64,000 nucleotides of DNA from Emmonsiellopsis sp. PD_33. Lineage: Eukaryota; Ascomycota; Eurotiomycetes; Onygenales; Ajellomycetaceae. Each line of letters begins with the position of its first letter. The first letter of the stretch is position 1. Shown here in pieces: positions 11,887 through 24,481 of this stretch. The stretch covers positions 124,001-188,000 of the forward strand of contig JANTQF010000015.1 of NCBI GenBank assembly GCA_032988165.1. Direction: 5' to 3'. A program made the translations under genes and the position numbers. The notes under the pieces were generated by a model, which was not told where the DNA came from, did not search any database, and saw nothing but the letters and a program-made list of their open reading frames with translations.

Positions 11887-14800
11887 AACTTTCAATATTA
11901 GGAGGGTATTGTTGGTATTTAACTGAATGCTGTGATAAAGTATTAGTCTATAAATTTCTCAAGGAGTTATGGGGAGTCCCACTTACCGACAATGAAACCC
12001 CTATAAAATGTATAGCAACAATAAAGTCTAAAAGAGAGTGACTATGAAAAAAAGTGTTTCAACGAGAGACGGATGAATTTTCGATCCGGAAATTTTTTCT
12101 TTGACAAAACATGGCAAGGGAACCTCTTTATCTTATACTGAAGTCGAAATGAGCAAAATGTCGAATACGAGCGCTGCAATTTTGGCGCCCTGTCCAAGCC
12201 ACTCGCACTGTCTCGCAGACATAGAAAGCGGATGACATCCACTGTGATGAGTTTGGCGAATATCATGGTTAGCCCTAAAAGGGCTGGGCTCAAAGGCCGT
12301 GGTATGGGTGCAATATTCCACGACCTAATGCGAAATCCTATTCGTTCTTGTTGTGATCAGCACCCGCCGTCTCTGTGTTAGGGCGTAAGGCAGCCTTCAT
12401 CAAAGCCCACTCATCAATGTTCGTTCTTCAGAAGAGATACTCTTCTCTTGGAGGTTCGTCTGAAACATTCCTTGCGGATTGGAGTAGTGCCACAAGGCCA
12501 TGGAATTGAGCCTCAGGGACAAACACAACTTTTCCCTCTGCATCAGGATTATTCGTTTCCAAGGCTCGCCGCGAAGGCACAAGCTTTTCCCCATCCAAAG
12601 GACATGCCTTTTCAGACAGCAGCTTTGGCCTGCAAGGGCTAATTTTAGCCCCAAACGAGGTTGTGTGCCCAAGCTCTCCGAGACCGCTGGCATGAACAAT
12701 CTGGCCGGCGATTGGCTGGTGCCTGGCATCGTATTCCAACACCCGATCTCATTTCATTTCTGCACCAGCATCCAACCGCTGTGGATTCATTGGCCCTGAA
12801 TGTCGGCTCACTAGCGGCTGATGCATCAAGTTGACATGGCGATTCCACCATTCTTGCGGAAGAAAGCTGGGGTTAATTGAGACCGACTTCCAACCCAACG
12901 GAAGGAGAAGAGTTGTTTAGCCGACTTTGCTGGCCAGACTGCGGAGAATTGTCCTTGGATAGAAGTTGATGGAGGTTGGAGGACATTGAATTATAGTGCT
13001 GACTAATCCAGCCATTTGCCCAAACTCGGAAAGATCGGCGCTGACTAAATCCGCCAACTTCCAGCATCATATTTGCTCTCCATCTCTTGCGTCTTGACTT
13101 CGAGCCTTGAGGGACTGGCTTCTCTGAGGGAGTCGACAGACGAACGAAAGCAACAGACCTTGCTGCCAGCGCCCTGTTCCTGGAAGAACACCTCAAAGAT
13201 CGGCATTGTCGCTGGTGGATCTAACACGCTCTCCTGTCATCCCATCAGCCTCAAATACGAGCTCCATCCCCCACTTGCCGCGGCAGAGTTGGCACACGAG
13301 GGACAAAGGCATGGATGGGTGCGACATGCTTCTGTGATTGTTTTCCTCGCCGTGGGTAAAGGGGGCAAATTCTCAATTCCAACCGCTGCGAATCAAATTC
13401 TACATGTATCCCTTGTTGATGTTGCCAATTGCATACGAACAAATCATCAGGCCCTCGCCGTTGGCGTCAAAAGAGCATTGGTTACCTCCCAGCCGGGGTC
13501 CCTGGGCTCAGTCATGGGGAGCGGCCGCCTTGAATGTTGGTGGAGAATCCCCTGAGAAAGCAACAGATTTTACAAGGTACGCTGCGCCTCGATGATCTTG
13601 GAAGAGTGCTCCACTCCGAGTTGAGCCTCACAATACCAAGCGGTGTTCGGCACAAACCTCACTCGATTTTAAGGGGTTCCGAGCTCGCGTGTCGGCATTG
13701 GTGTCTTTTTCTCCGATCTCCCGAATTAACTTTCAATTGAAGTCAGTCCCCGTCCCCAAGAGGCAAGGTCTGAGAATCTGGCGACGATCTGCGCTTTCAG
13801 ATGAGGGGGGACAAAGCTCTTCTTCATTCTCGAATGGAAGTCAAGAGTTGAAATGCGCCTGGAGCCTTTCATGATATTTGATGCTCAGGAAGGATGCCAC
13901 AATCCGGTGCCATGAACATGACAACAGCTTGGTGAAAGCTTAGGTGCCTTAACACCTTTGCTCTTGAAGCTGGTCATTGCTAAACCAATGCTTAACCCAA
14001 AACTCAAATGTCAAACCAAGAAAAAACCAGCACAAGCACACTCTCCACCCCATCATCCAGCTGCTCACTAAATCCCCCTCCCCCACCATCATTTATATAC
14101 TTCTGAGATATTCTCTATCAATCGCGAACTCTTCCCCGTAGGATTTCTCCCAACCACACCCTCCAAATTCTCTCCCGTCCACCCCCCTCTCCTCAAAATC
14201 GATTCAGCCCCTCCATACTCGCTACCACCTACATAAAATCCTCATCATCCCCCCACTTCCACCCACCATCCTCCTCCTCCTCCTCCTCCTCCTCCTCCTC
14301 TCCCCTCCTCCCCACCACCATCATCCCAATGCATACACAACTTCCTCATTAGCATCGTGTCCTAGCGCTCTCGCCCAACACTCAATCCGGATATCACTAT
14401 CGACAAATAATAGCGCACGCCTGATGAGCGCCGCATTATGTGTGATGATATCCCCCCGCCATCGTACGCCTTCGACGGGATTGTGAAGCATGGATTCCGT
14501 CGAGTATAGAGGACTTGTGGGGATCTATTGGATATCTGCTTGTTTGTTTGGAGGGCGGGGATGAAGGTGGTGTGGTGGATTAGATTTTTGAAGTTCATCG
14601 TGGAGAAGAGGAAGGGAGGGGGGTGGGGTTGGGTTGGGTAGGGCTTAGAGCTAGGGTGAGGAGGAGGAGTGATTATGGTAAAATTGAGCTGGATGGGGGT
14701 ATTCATTGGCAAGGCTAGAGGAATAGTTTGTGAGGTTGGAGGGGTAATCCCAGTGCTTAGACTAAGGTAAGTCAATTCAGCCAAACCGAGGTGATGCTCT

Positions 14801-15591
14801 CTTTGCTGGACGTTGGATCTAAAGGCCATTCCTCCACTGTGATTTCATTTTGTCCTCTTAAATCAAGACATCATCATTGTAAAAAGCTTGGATCTAACCC
14901 CCCTCGCCAAAACCTACCTTCATTTCAATTAAAGATTAAAAACATCAGCTGTTCATGCAACCAGGGATGGATGTTGCACAGCTTGACGTGACCTGGGTTA
15001 CACCAATCAATGAATGTGATGCAGCTGCAGCAAGGATAGCTGGCGTGGTGGCTGACCAGCAGGGGGGGAGGGGGGAGTGGAGGGAGTTGGAATATGACGT
15101 AATAGCATTTCGTTGACAATATGTACATTATCTAGATATAAATATAGACAGACACCTATAAGTAGAGGTATATGAGAGCGGGGCGATACATCATTAGACT
15201 GGTAAAGGGGATTCCCCGCAAAATCAATTGGCGAGGTGAAAAGGAAAGAGAAGAGGAAGAAAAGGCAGAACTCGCTAGGTAACTGTAGCAGAACGAAAAA
15301 ACCTCAAGGTATAGAAAAGGGGGATAAAGAGATATGGGTATTATGGGGAAGACATAGAGGGTGGCATTGAGAAAACCAATGACGATCCTACCCAAGCTCT
15401 ATCACAGGTATCATGCTAAATAGAAAATTGAAAGTCGACAAGAACGAAAAGACAAGGCGGGCGGGGAAGCGGGGGTATTTGCGGCAAAAAGTCATGCGTG
15501 AGGGGTATTTCCAAAAGGGATGCCAAAATATGCCTGTTTGCACCAGTCACCGCCCACTGGATCAAGGAATGTTCCCTACCATATGGGGGTT
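11887..15591. other. 3.7 kb interval without a supported gene
   Basis: Composition is near-normal for this genome, so this is not decayed transposon like the flanking AT block. Open frames up to 160 codons exist (13073-13555 +, 12400-12742 -, 14362-14829 -), but they overlap on both strands, do not join through splice sites into a longer frame, and match no family I know. The part at 14040-14330 is strongly C-rich and low in complexity. It could hold non-coding RNA, long untranslated regions, or an old inactivated gene. Confidence 0.45.
14271..14300. repeat. (CTC)10 trinucleotide repeat
   Basis: Thirty bases of uninterrupted CTC units inside a longer C-rich, pyrimidine-rich tract. No coding frame is supported across it. 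Confidence 0.9.
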
Positions 15592-17316
15592 TCACGCCTT
15601 CGTGTCTTTATAATTCTGAATAATACCATCCTCCACCTCCTCCTCAAACACGTCCACCTCGGTCGTCGCAAACTTCCTTGCATTCACGCCCTTCTCAAAT
15701 AGCATGTCCAATTCCGCGAAGGACCGCCCCCGCGGCTCCGGAACACGGAAATACGTATATATAATACAGAAGAAACAAATACCCCCCCAGAAAAAGCCTG
15801 CGAAATTCTGCCAATCCCACGCACTGGGGTTCAGCATGTACGGCGTCAACACGTTGCAGATGATGCCAACGATGTTATACAGGTTCCGGCCCAGCACGAC
15901 GGTTTTGATCTGCAGACGACGCGTTGATAACTCGGCCACGAGCGAGTAGCACACGGTGCCGACGGACGTTTGGTAGAAGAGTGCCCAGATCAGCATGATG
16001 CTGCCTGTGGCGAGCGAGGCCTGGTCGCGGTGGGCATCCGGCACCAAGCCGAGGAAACCCATGATTAACAACATCGTGCAGAGGCCGCAAAGGCCGAAGA
16101 GGTAGAGGGTTCGTCGTCCGACACCGCAGGTCATGAGGAACCAAGCGCCGAAGACGCCGAGCATGTTGATGCCGTACTGGCCCATGGCGAAGGAGTAAGA
16201 GTGTTCGTCGGACAGGCCAGCTTGTTGGAGGAAGTAAGTTGAGTAATTGGAGAAGGAGTTACCGCTTAGGTTTTGAATGGCCCAGACCATGCAAACGATC
16301 TCAGTACGGCGGAGATCGATCCCCTTGAAACAATCGAGGTAGCTGGCACCCCGTGTGATTTTCTCTTCGAGCGCAGTTGTGTGCACCATCATGGCGATTG
16401 TCTCGTCGGCGTCGAAGTCTGTTTCGCGGTTCAAGCTGGTTAGGCGGAGGAGGGATCGTTTTGCCTCTTCGATACGGCCACGACGGACAAGCCACCAGGG
16501 CGATTCAGGGGCGAGGAAGATGCCGATGAATAGTGGCAGGGGCCACATCCATTGTAACGCATAGGGAATGCGGTATGCCCATTCGTCCGATCGCTTAAGC
16601 ATGGACTTTAGAACACCAATTCCAATCAATTGGCCGAGACCCCAGCAGAAGTTGACGTAGGTGGTGAGATAGCCACGGAGCGCAACGGGGCAGACTTCGG
16701 AGGCATAGGTGATGGTCAGAGTCTGGAAGACGCCCCATGGAATGCCACATAGGATTTCGGCGACTAGCAATGCTTGCACATTTGCTGCAGTGAAGAAGAT
16801 TGTTACGCAGCCGGCGAGGAAAACCAGACAAGTCAGGATTGTGTATCGATAGCCAAATCGTTCGGAGACGTAACCGTTGATGAAGAGACCGATGATTTCG
16901 CCGACAGTAGCACCGTTGCTGAGACCCGATTGCCACTACAAAATACAGTAGTTGGTATGTAACTCCTAGAAGAATATAGTATGGCAAAAGAGGGAATCAC
17001 ATACACTAGCAGGAACCTGATAAGAACCGTCTTCCAGCTGTACGCCGTACTTTTTGTTGAACTGCGGGAATGCGTAAAAATTGTTCACCAAGCAAATATC
17101 GTATCCCTCCATGACAATGCATGTTGAAATGAGAATACTCCATGCGACAGCTTTGGGGTACAGTTTTATACCTTGCAGCAAGGTCATGCGCTGTTCCTTG
17201 TCAGTGGCAGATTTCGCGTTGTCGAAAATGTTGCTGCTCGACGGCGCGGGAGGCCAGCCCGGCTCGGTGCCGTCCATGACCTTCTCGGTGCCATCAGATT
17301 TTTCATGGTCCGCCAT
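15592..17316 (-). CDS. MFS sugar porter, maltose/alpha-glucoside permease type
   Basis: Plasma-membrane proton-coupled sugar transporter. Two exons, 17005-17316 and 15592-16935, with one 69-nt intron (GTATGT..TAG, phase 0), give 551 residues, normal for the family. The start at MADHEKSDG (17316) is chosen because the longer in-frame extension reads like 5' UTR. The sequence has the features of the maltose-permease branch of sugar porters: GYDICLVNNFYAFPQF in the first membrane segment, QVPASWQSGLSNGATVGEIIG, RFGYR after segment 2, PESPWWLVRRGR at the end of segment 6, and a PEPRGRSFAELDMLFE variant of the C-terminal PETKGR motif. Substrate is inferred from subfamily only. It lies in the same orientation as the downstream-coordinate hydrolase gene (18286-19590), with about 970 bp between them. 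Confidence 0.9.
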
Positions 17317-18285
17317 TTGGGCGAGCAGAATGGGTTCTCTACCACTGAGCGCAGAAGTCTGGCGGTTATTGAAGCCAGGGGGTGGTTGTCGATGGGGCTG
17401 CCGCGGGAAGTGGTTCAGAGAGGAGAGGCGCAAAAGAAAAGGAAAAAAGAAAAGTGGATTGTTTCGTGCATAATATGACGGATGGATCAAACCCGGGGAA
17501 GCACGTGAACAAGCGGCATGCAGAAGCCAAAAGCAAAAGGTGCGATCCGGGGAATGAAAAATTGCCGGAGAATTCGAGCTTGACCTGGGGGTCGAAAGCC
17601 GATGCGACAAATGCGCTGCCTCGATTCGCTGCGCAGCGTGTTGCCGTTACATCTGCTAGGCTGTCTAGCCCAAGCCCGAGCGTGCCCCTCGTTCCCGCTG
17701 CTTCGGCTACACCTGCTCCGTCTCGCCTTCCTCCGCCGCGCCGATCGGCTTCAGACGGCGCCGTCAGGTGACAGTGGGCCGAAGTCAATTGCGACTGCGC
17801 TTGGCCGGCCAATCGGGACTTGCGGGGCTGCCGAAGTTGGGCCTCCGTCTGTGCTAGCGTCGAGCCCGAGCCAGCGCGATACCCGTGGTAATAAAAGGCT
17901 GTTTTCTAGATCTCGAGAGCCACGGTGTGTGTAGAAGAGGGCAGAAGTTGATCCAAAGCCATCGAATGTAATGAATCAGTCTGGCAGCATGAATATATTG
18001 CTTAAAGTGGGCATTTTTTGATAGGATTCGGAAGTCACTTTTCTTTTCAAGTTCTTTCCACGTGGACCACCAGATTTGTTTTGGTTGACGGCTTGGGAAA
18101 GCCCACCTGGTTGCTGTATCATTCGGTAAATGTGAGAGAATGGATAGGCCAACTCGCAGCCCACGGCATGGGAACCAGATGGGAAGGGCAGACGTTTCCA
18201 AAGACATGTTTCAGTTTCTGACATGTATGGTATGCGTGGCGATGAGAAACAGATAGTATCCCCACAAAGTCGCGCTTGCTCTCCC
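17317..18285. other. Promoter region of the transporter and 3' flank of the hydrolase
   Basis: GC-rich near 17320-17900, then more balanced. Overlapping open frames of 110-150 codons on both strands (17366-17812 -, 17382-17771 +) are the by-product of low stop density in GC-rich DNA and look like upstream control sequence and 5' UTR of the transporter. No other gene is supported. Confidence 0.5.
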
Positions 18286-19590
18286 TCACACAGTATCTCC
18301 AGTCTTCAGCCGGATCCATTTATCCAACGCCATCGCAATATCATCGCTGTTCTTTTCCATGAACTGCATATGAGCATTTCCATGGATCCCCATGTCCCCA
18401 AGCTTCCAATGCTCCACATCATGGACACCAGCCTGCTTCAAAAATAGCACAGAACAATGATCGTACATAGCATGATACGACGCCTCGCTAGTTTCAATCA
18501 AGATCGGAACATTGGCTAGATTTGGAAGCTGGCGAGCTGGCTCCTCTTGGATTAGACAATCGACGCTCTCTGTCGAATTTGAAGGAATTGCTTTCGTCTT
18601 TAACGGCTCATCTAAGTCAGTGGGATATGGGCTGAAATCTAGTGGAATGGTGCTTAGACCCCATGGGCGTGTAAATTCCGTCGAAAAAACTGCCTCTCGG
18701 AACGGTGGGCCTTTGGGTTCAATTTGTATCAATGCCTTGACAAGCTCTGGTTGTGCATCGGCGATTGTCCAGCCATAGAGACCGCCCTGGGAGTGAGTGA
18801 TCATGACTGCAGGGCCAATGGTGTCCAGGAGCGCACTGCCCGCAGCTTTCATGGTCGTTTCCTGTTCCACGGTATCAGAAATATATTGGACGTTGGATTG
18901 ATAGAATTTATCGAAGATCGGATCTCCTATCTCCCCTGACTATAGGAAGCGAGGGAGTACTATTATCAGTCGCTGCATCCCTCCGTTTCATCACTGGTGT
19001 ACGGAAGGGCCTTACCCCTGGCCATTGAGAATGCAGCTTAGCTTGCGGCCACAAGTCAGACTTTTTCACTGCTGTAAATCGCTCCGAAATGAACTCTGCC
19101 GAGAAAACTGACTGCGGAAATCCGCTGGCCGGCCACCAGGGTGATCGACCGCGGGTTGTTGCATCGACAATATAGACATCATATCCCAGTTCAAGAAACT
19201 TCGAGGCCCATCCGGCCCCCCCGTCTGGTTTCCTGAGCCAATTCTTCAGAGTAAATTAGTCTCAGTTGGAACTCAGTAGGGGTCTAAGCCATTGGGATAT
19301 AATCCCTATTGTTCATAATCCCTTACCGTTCCCGATTGGCCCCGTCCATGAAGAAAGACGACAGGGAATTTGCGAGTGCTGCCGCTAGCCGGCGACAGTT
19401 TCTCCACATACATCTGGTTCTGAAATATATGGCCCTTCTCAGTATTGATGTACCCTCCGCCGACGTAAAAGTAGTCCCTTGTGTGTACCATTTCTGCATT
19501 CGATGGAGAGGGCCATTGACCGGCGACGCAACCAAGCAAAAGAGAGCTTAGCAATAGAAACACAACCATTGCATTACTGCGAAGCTGCAT
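18286..19590 (-). CDS. Secreted alpha/beta hydrolase
   Basis: Three exons, 19327-19590, 19016-19243 and 18286-18939, with introns of 83 and 76 nt, all phase 0, give 381 residues. The start MQLRSNAMVVFLL (19590) is followed at once by a hydrophobic segment ending CVAGQ, a signal peptide; the upstream in-frame ATG at 19749 would bury it and is rejected. The fold is clear: an oxyanion-hole region FLHGRGQSG, a nucleophile elbow THSQGG with Ser about residue 214, and a late His in GIHGNAHMQF. The elbow is H-S-Q-G-G rather than strict G-x-S-x-G, a form common in this fungal hydrolase group (similar to esterases in secondary-metabolite clusters). Substrate is unknown. No biosynthetic core gene is adjacent. 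Confidence 0.85.
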
Positions 19591-21960
19591 AGCGGCATTG
19601 AGCAACCAATACGAATGAGATAAAAGATAGACAAGCCTTTCGTCCTCGTAGGTAAATGGGCATGCAATCCAAAGCACGTCGAGAGCAGTGTCGTCAGTCG
19701 TCCACCAACCCAGGCCGTCGTGCCTCGTTTCCACCGCAGTCAATGGCAAGAGGAGGTACAGATGATGGTCCTAGCATGGGACGTCGTTGTATGTATGAAT
19801 TAGTTGCTTAGTCCTCAGTTAAACAGATAACTACACCGGGGTTGAACTCGGAGGAATTCGACAAGCTGAGAATAGGGGTTGGGCGGGGGTTGAAGCGGCG
19901 GGAACAACTGTTAATCCGAAGCCTATATCAACCTCCAATATTCTTTTCGCTTTTTGATAAACAGTCAAAGGCCGACAGATGTTGAGGAATTCTGACATGA
20001 GCATCGTCTCTCCAGGATATACTTTTGATTTATATGTGGCAACTTGTCGCCATGCCGTCGTCTCCCTGTCGATAACTCGTTCAACCCTTGTGCACCCCGT
20101 GGCCCCGGGAGGACAGGACTAGCCAGTCGGCCATTTGTCCGCGAATGCATGGATCAAATTCGTCAGCAGTCGTTAATCGCGCTTGGAACTTTGCTCGGCC
20201 GTTATTCACATTAGATTTGGGCGGATACTGGACATCGGCATCCTACAGCCCCCACAACGGCTATTGAACAGGGTCAAACAAACCTCCCTTGAAGCTTAGA
20301 GTTTAAACGGGATACGTACCTATGGTCCTATGGACGATACGGCTTACTCGCTCGTTTGATGCGGCCTTTCCATACGTATGCAGAACCCTGTGTGGCTTGG
20401 CTCCGTTCGTGGCATTTCTTTCACCCTTGCCCTTCGCGCCAAAGGACGTGCGGCCACTCTCAACGGGCACCATACATGATTCGCTGACGCGTACCATCTC
20501 ACCGGTACACTGGTGAATGCAGGGTCCTAACAAAAAATCCAACGGGCCTCATGCTTATCAACGAAAGAAGCTCCCGTGTCGTACCCACTCCTCTGTTGAT
20601 TGTCTGTATCAAGAGCCAACGTGGAGTTTCATTCCAATTCTCATAATCTTTGTACCACTCGATAAACAAAACCTGCAATATCTTACATATTAACTACCCT
20701 TCGAGCGCGTCGTCCAGTATCCACAGTTTTTGGAACTCTCGCCGGGCTTCCAGGCGGGCTGTGATACCGAACTCATAGGAATACGAACGGTAGGAAGACA
20801 TTTTCTGCATAGGATTTATATGAATCAAGCGAGCCGGCAAGATATGTATGACAGGCATGGCGAAAGCGAAACCTCAGCGGTCGGTCATGGCAGTGGTCGC
20901 CCTATCTCAACGAACGACTTCCCTACATACTGGAAGATATGTTAAACCCACTCTTATCCATCCGAGCTTTATTGGGTGGGACTATTTTGTTGTCTAGGAT
21001 ACACTGTAAGCATTGTACGCTGCTCCCTTGCCGCTTCCGCTGAGATCCTGTGATGAAGTTCGACACGTCCTCTGGAATTGTTTGTAGCGTTTCAGATGTT
21101 TCAATTCTAGACGCCTGAACGAAACGGCTGCCCGCTTTAGCTCCAATTATTCCTTCTGGTTTCGTTTTATGCGGCGAACCTTATATGCCGTAACTCTATC
21201 ACCGGGCAAGATTGATAACAGTTCTCCAAATAACTGAAATCAGCGAAGAAATCATTCGTAAGTGACATATCATACCAAAGAGCAAACAAAGAGTGGGGAT
21301 TTAGAGCTGATATCTGGTATATGTTATTTATTTCCTTGCCGTCATCGTACAAGGAACAGCCATTACTCTGTTTATAGTAATCTTGGTTATTATAACAGAG
21401 AGAGGGTCTTGTTTCTAATTTATTCAATCTCCAAATTAAGGAGCCTCCAAACAATGAAAACGGCAAGATCCAACGTCGAATTTCGAAAATGGATCATACT
21501 GCATATATGCAAGTGGCGGTACCAAACCATAGTACTACAAAGATAGTACATGCCTGTTCACCTTCTTTCTTCCTATCCCACTCTCTTTTATGCATACCAT
21601 AAATGTGGATGCGCGGGCATAATACTTAATATATGGGGGCAATCCTTGTTGTACCCCCTCTTTCGGCCAGCAATCTGTGCGGCTAGCTATTATTATCATG
21701 TCAAAGAGCATACCACATGGGGCCAAGTCTGCACCGAGTGCGGGCTTGGATTTTTCGAGACCTCTAATCCCTTTTTATATAAAGCTCTCCCTCCACGTCT
21801 ACATTCAATATCAGGGGAAATCAATCCACGACTTTCATCTCAGAATTCCAATTCGCTTAACTTTGGCAACCCCCCCCCCTTTTTTTCATCCCTAGGAAGC
21901 TCCAAATCCCGCGCCAATTTCACTCTCCGCCTTGAGATCAGGAACGCCATCATCGCCATC
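19591..21960. other. 2.4 kb intergenic region between divergent genes
   Basis: Lies between the divergent hydrolase (-) and LysM protein (+) genes and therefore holds both promoters. Several 60-100 codon open frames occur on both strands (for example 20303-20542 -, 20730-20945 +, 21167-21466 -), but none has family resemblance or convincing splice partners. Confidence 0.45.
21776..21783 (+). promoter_or_regulatory. TATA-like box upstream of the LysM protein gene
   Basis: TATATAAA about 180 bp before the ATG at 21961, followed by a pyrimidine-rich stretch typical of filamentous-fungal transcription starts. Confidence 0.45.
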
Positions 21961-23026
21961 ATGAAGTTGCAGTCGCTGCTCATTGCCCTCGCGGCCATCG
22001 GTGTCAATGGACTACCCCAAAATAAAAGAAGCGCAACGCTACCCGACCTGACCTTCACCTCCATTTCACTTCCCACTAGCCCACTCTTTCCACCGCCTTC
22101 GGAGCCGCTAGGCAAGCGGTCCGCTCCCTTGCTTCCGGTCACGCAGTCATTCCCTACCAAACCGATGCCGACCACGCCTCCCAACGACAAGCGGGCACAA
22201 GGTCCTAATCCCGACGGAGACCTCGTTGGGAAGATAGGCAATTTGATCGACGCACTCTGCCCTAGCAAATGGTTTGTGAAGCCGTGAGTATTTTTCTTTT
22301 TCCTGACGTTGATTTCTTTAAGAATCCCCCCCCCCTTTTTTTTGGGGGGTGCCCGTTCATTTACAATACAGCTGTTCCTAACAATAATCCAGAGGGGATA
22401 CCTGCCAATCCATCGCGCAAACCGCAGGAATCACCGTTGCACAACTCATCAAGCTAAACGTAAGTCTCCCCCCCCCCCAAACTCCCCTCACTCTATCTCT
22501 AAAATAAAACCCAACTAACCCACCCCAGCCCCTCTACCTAACCGACTGCGCCGCCCTCCAGAACCTCAAAGTCCTCTGCCTGAAACCCTACAACCTTCCC
22601 ATCCCCCTCCCCCCCCCCCCCCCCAGCAAAAGAAACAACAACAACGCCGCCCCAGCCAGCCGCTCGCATGAAGTTGCTAGCCCACCCCTGAGCGCCGTGT
22701 CTCCCCCCGCCTCACCTTCATCCTCATCCTCATCTACCCCCTTGAGGTCCATTCCACCCTATACACCTCCCACAGCCACAGCCACGGGGGTCCAACCGAC
22801 CGGTGGAGCCGCGAATGGGGGCCTGAGTGGGCGCGGGATCTGGCGGAACGCGACCGTTGCGGCGGAGACGGGCTCGGCTGCCAAGGTACGTGTATTTTTC
22901 AGGAATAAAGGATAATTGAGAGAGATGGTGTTTTTTTTTTTTTTTTTTTTTTTTTGCTAATCTAACTATGATAATTCGGCTGTGTAGAGCGGAATGGCGA
23001 AGAGGACTGGGACTGGGTTTTTTTAA
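21961..23026 (+). CDS. Secreted single-LysM protein (LysM effector type)
   Basis: Four exons, 21961-22283, 22393-22459, 22529-22885 and 22988-23026, give 261 residues. Splicing is supported by the way it rebuilds one LysM domain across three exons: KWFVKPGDTCQSIAQTAGIT, then VAQLIKLN, then PLYLTDCAALQNLKVLCLKP. The pattern (GDTC, GIT, LN, C..L..LCL) is that of fungal LysM proteins that bind chitin oligomers outside the cell. A signal peptide (MKLQSLLIALAAIGVNG) starts the protein. Between it and the domain lie three Lys-Arg sites in QNKR, LGKR and NDKR, candidates for Kex2 cleavage. The C-terminal half is a Pro/Ser/Thr/Ala-rich linker containing five Pro codons inside a 16-base C run, then a short tail GTGFF. 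Failure to splice intron 3 would end the protein at 22915 instead. Role in host interaction or cell-wall shielding is inferred from family only. Confidence 0.85.
22609..22624. repeat. Poly-C run of 16 inside the LysM coding sequence
   Basis: Sixteen uninterrupted C residues encode five prolines just after the LysM domain. A one-base slip would change the reading frame of the whole C-terminal linker. Other homopolymers lie in introns 1 and 2 of the same gene. Confidence 0.9.
22931..22955. repeat. Poly-T run of 25 in intron 3 of the LysM gene
   Basis: Uninterrupted T tract upstream of a CTAAC branch-like site, in the last intron of the LysM gene. Confidence 0.85.
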
Positions 23027-23494
23027 AGGGTTTCTGTTTGGGTGCTGTACCTCCTTAAGGGGGTTGTTGGCAGACACTAACTGATCGAGACTGCTGATGG
23101 ATAACGCCGTTGGGCAGTGGATGGATAGACGGAGGGGGTATTGAGGAGATCAAAGAAAAAAAGCGAGGAGACGTTAGATATTTATATACCCAGGCAGAGC
23201 CGGGTCACGCTCGTTTAGATTTTTTGTTTTTTGTTTTTTGCAGCTTATTTGCTAGTTACCTAATTTGGTTTTCCTCTTTTTTCAAAAGATATTCCTTTCT
23301 GTTTCCTACTTTAAAAATTTCCCTTCTTCCCTCGAAAATTGAGAGGATAGAATTTTTTTTGTTTCCCCCTAGGTTGAGAATGGAAGTTCTAACCAACTAA
23401 ATCATCTTCACCATTTATCCATCGTACCTTGTGGCTAACTACCAATATAGTTCTCCCTCTCCCTACAACCTCTTTTCTATATCCAGACCAATAA

Positions 23495-23531
<37 letters not shown>

Positions 23532-24481
23532 ACACGAGCCAAATGGATATATCAAACAACAGTAAATATAACAAATATAACAAAACCATGACCATACCAT
23601 CTAAAACCCAATTATTTAGTCAACAAAAACATAGCTATCCTGAATTACCAGCCAAAGAAAAGGACAGAGGAGGGAAATAAGAATTAGTAAAACTATTATT
23701 TTAATACTATGATTAGATTATAAAGACAACATACTGGTTATTATAAGATATAGAACTGGAAGGCACAATTACATACAGAAAGCATATATATATATGTGTG
23801 TGTGTGTGCTAGCCAAAGAAAAATATAACAGCCATGAAAGGGGAAAAGTCATGGATATAGTATAGTATAATATAAGTAAGCAAGTGGGTATTTATTTACC
23901 AAATAACCCAATATAATGAAACTAAGTAACCTGGTTTTGTCAAGTTAAGACAGTGTAAAATTAGAGCGGGCGGAGAAACACAGAGGGTATGTAGGTAGGC
24001 AAGATGAGAAGTGTAATATATAGGGGGGGATGGGGAATGTAGTGGGAGAGTTGGGGTATGTGTGTGATTGTGATGTAGAGGCTATAATGGGGTAGGGGTT
24101 TAATATAATATTAACAGTCAGACAAAAGAAACACAAAATGAAAACAGGAAAGAAAGGGGGAAACTAAGTACAATGTGAATCAATTTCATTTTCACTTTTC
24201 CAAAGCTAGCCAGTAGTCGGCTCAAAAAAAGGGGGCAAGGGAAAAGGAAAAGGAAAACCAAATAAATATATTAAAAAGTTGTTTAATAGGAGGGGGGGGG
24301 TAATAAAAAGGGAGAAAAGAAAGAACCGATAGAAACAAAAACCGGCCCTGGATGGAAATAAATAAACCTGAAACCAAAACGTCATGATACAAAAAAGACC
24401 CATTTCTTAATTCATCCCGCGTGAACTATCATATATCCACAGATAATGCATTACGTCAGCCTAGGCAGAGGGGAAGCTGAA
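23027..24481. other. Low-complexity intergenic region with microsatellites
   Basis: Lies between the convergent LysM and RhoGAP genes, so it holds two 3' flanks. It is rich in homopolymers and dinucleotide runs: (AC)8 followed directly by (AG)10 at 23495-23530, an AT/GT run near 23786-23809, and a G9 run near 24291. No gene is supported. Confidence 0.6.
23495..23530. repeat. Compound (AC)8(AG)10 microsatellite
   Basis: Two adjoining dinucleotide runs in the intergenic space between convergent genes. Confidence 0.9.

Noticed and set aside
10951..11901. 316-codon open frame on + overlapping the BTRD1 gene
   Set aside because: It is the antisense of a clear signal-peptide and repeat protein; its own product is a Gly/Val/Leu-rich mirror without family resemblance.
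13073..13555. 160-codon open frame on +
   Set aside because: No signal, domain or splice extension; comparable frames occur on the other strand of the same stretch.
17366..17812. 148-codon open frame on - before the sugar transporter
   Set aside because: GC-rich upstream DNA with overlapping frames on both strands; no ATG context, splice link or family.
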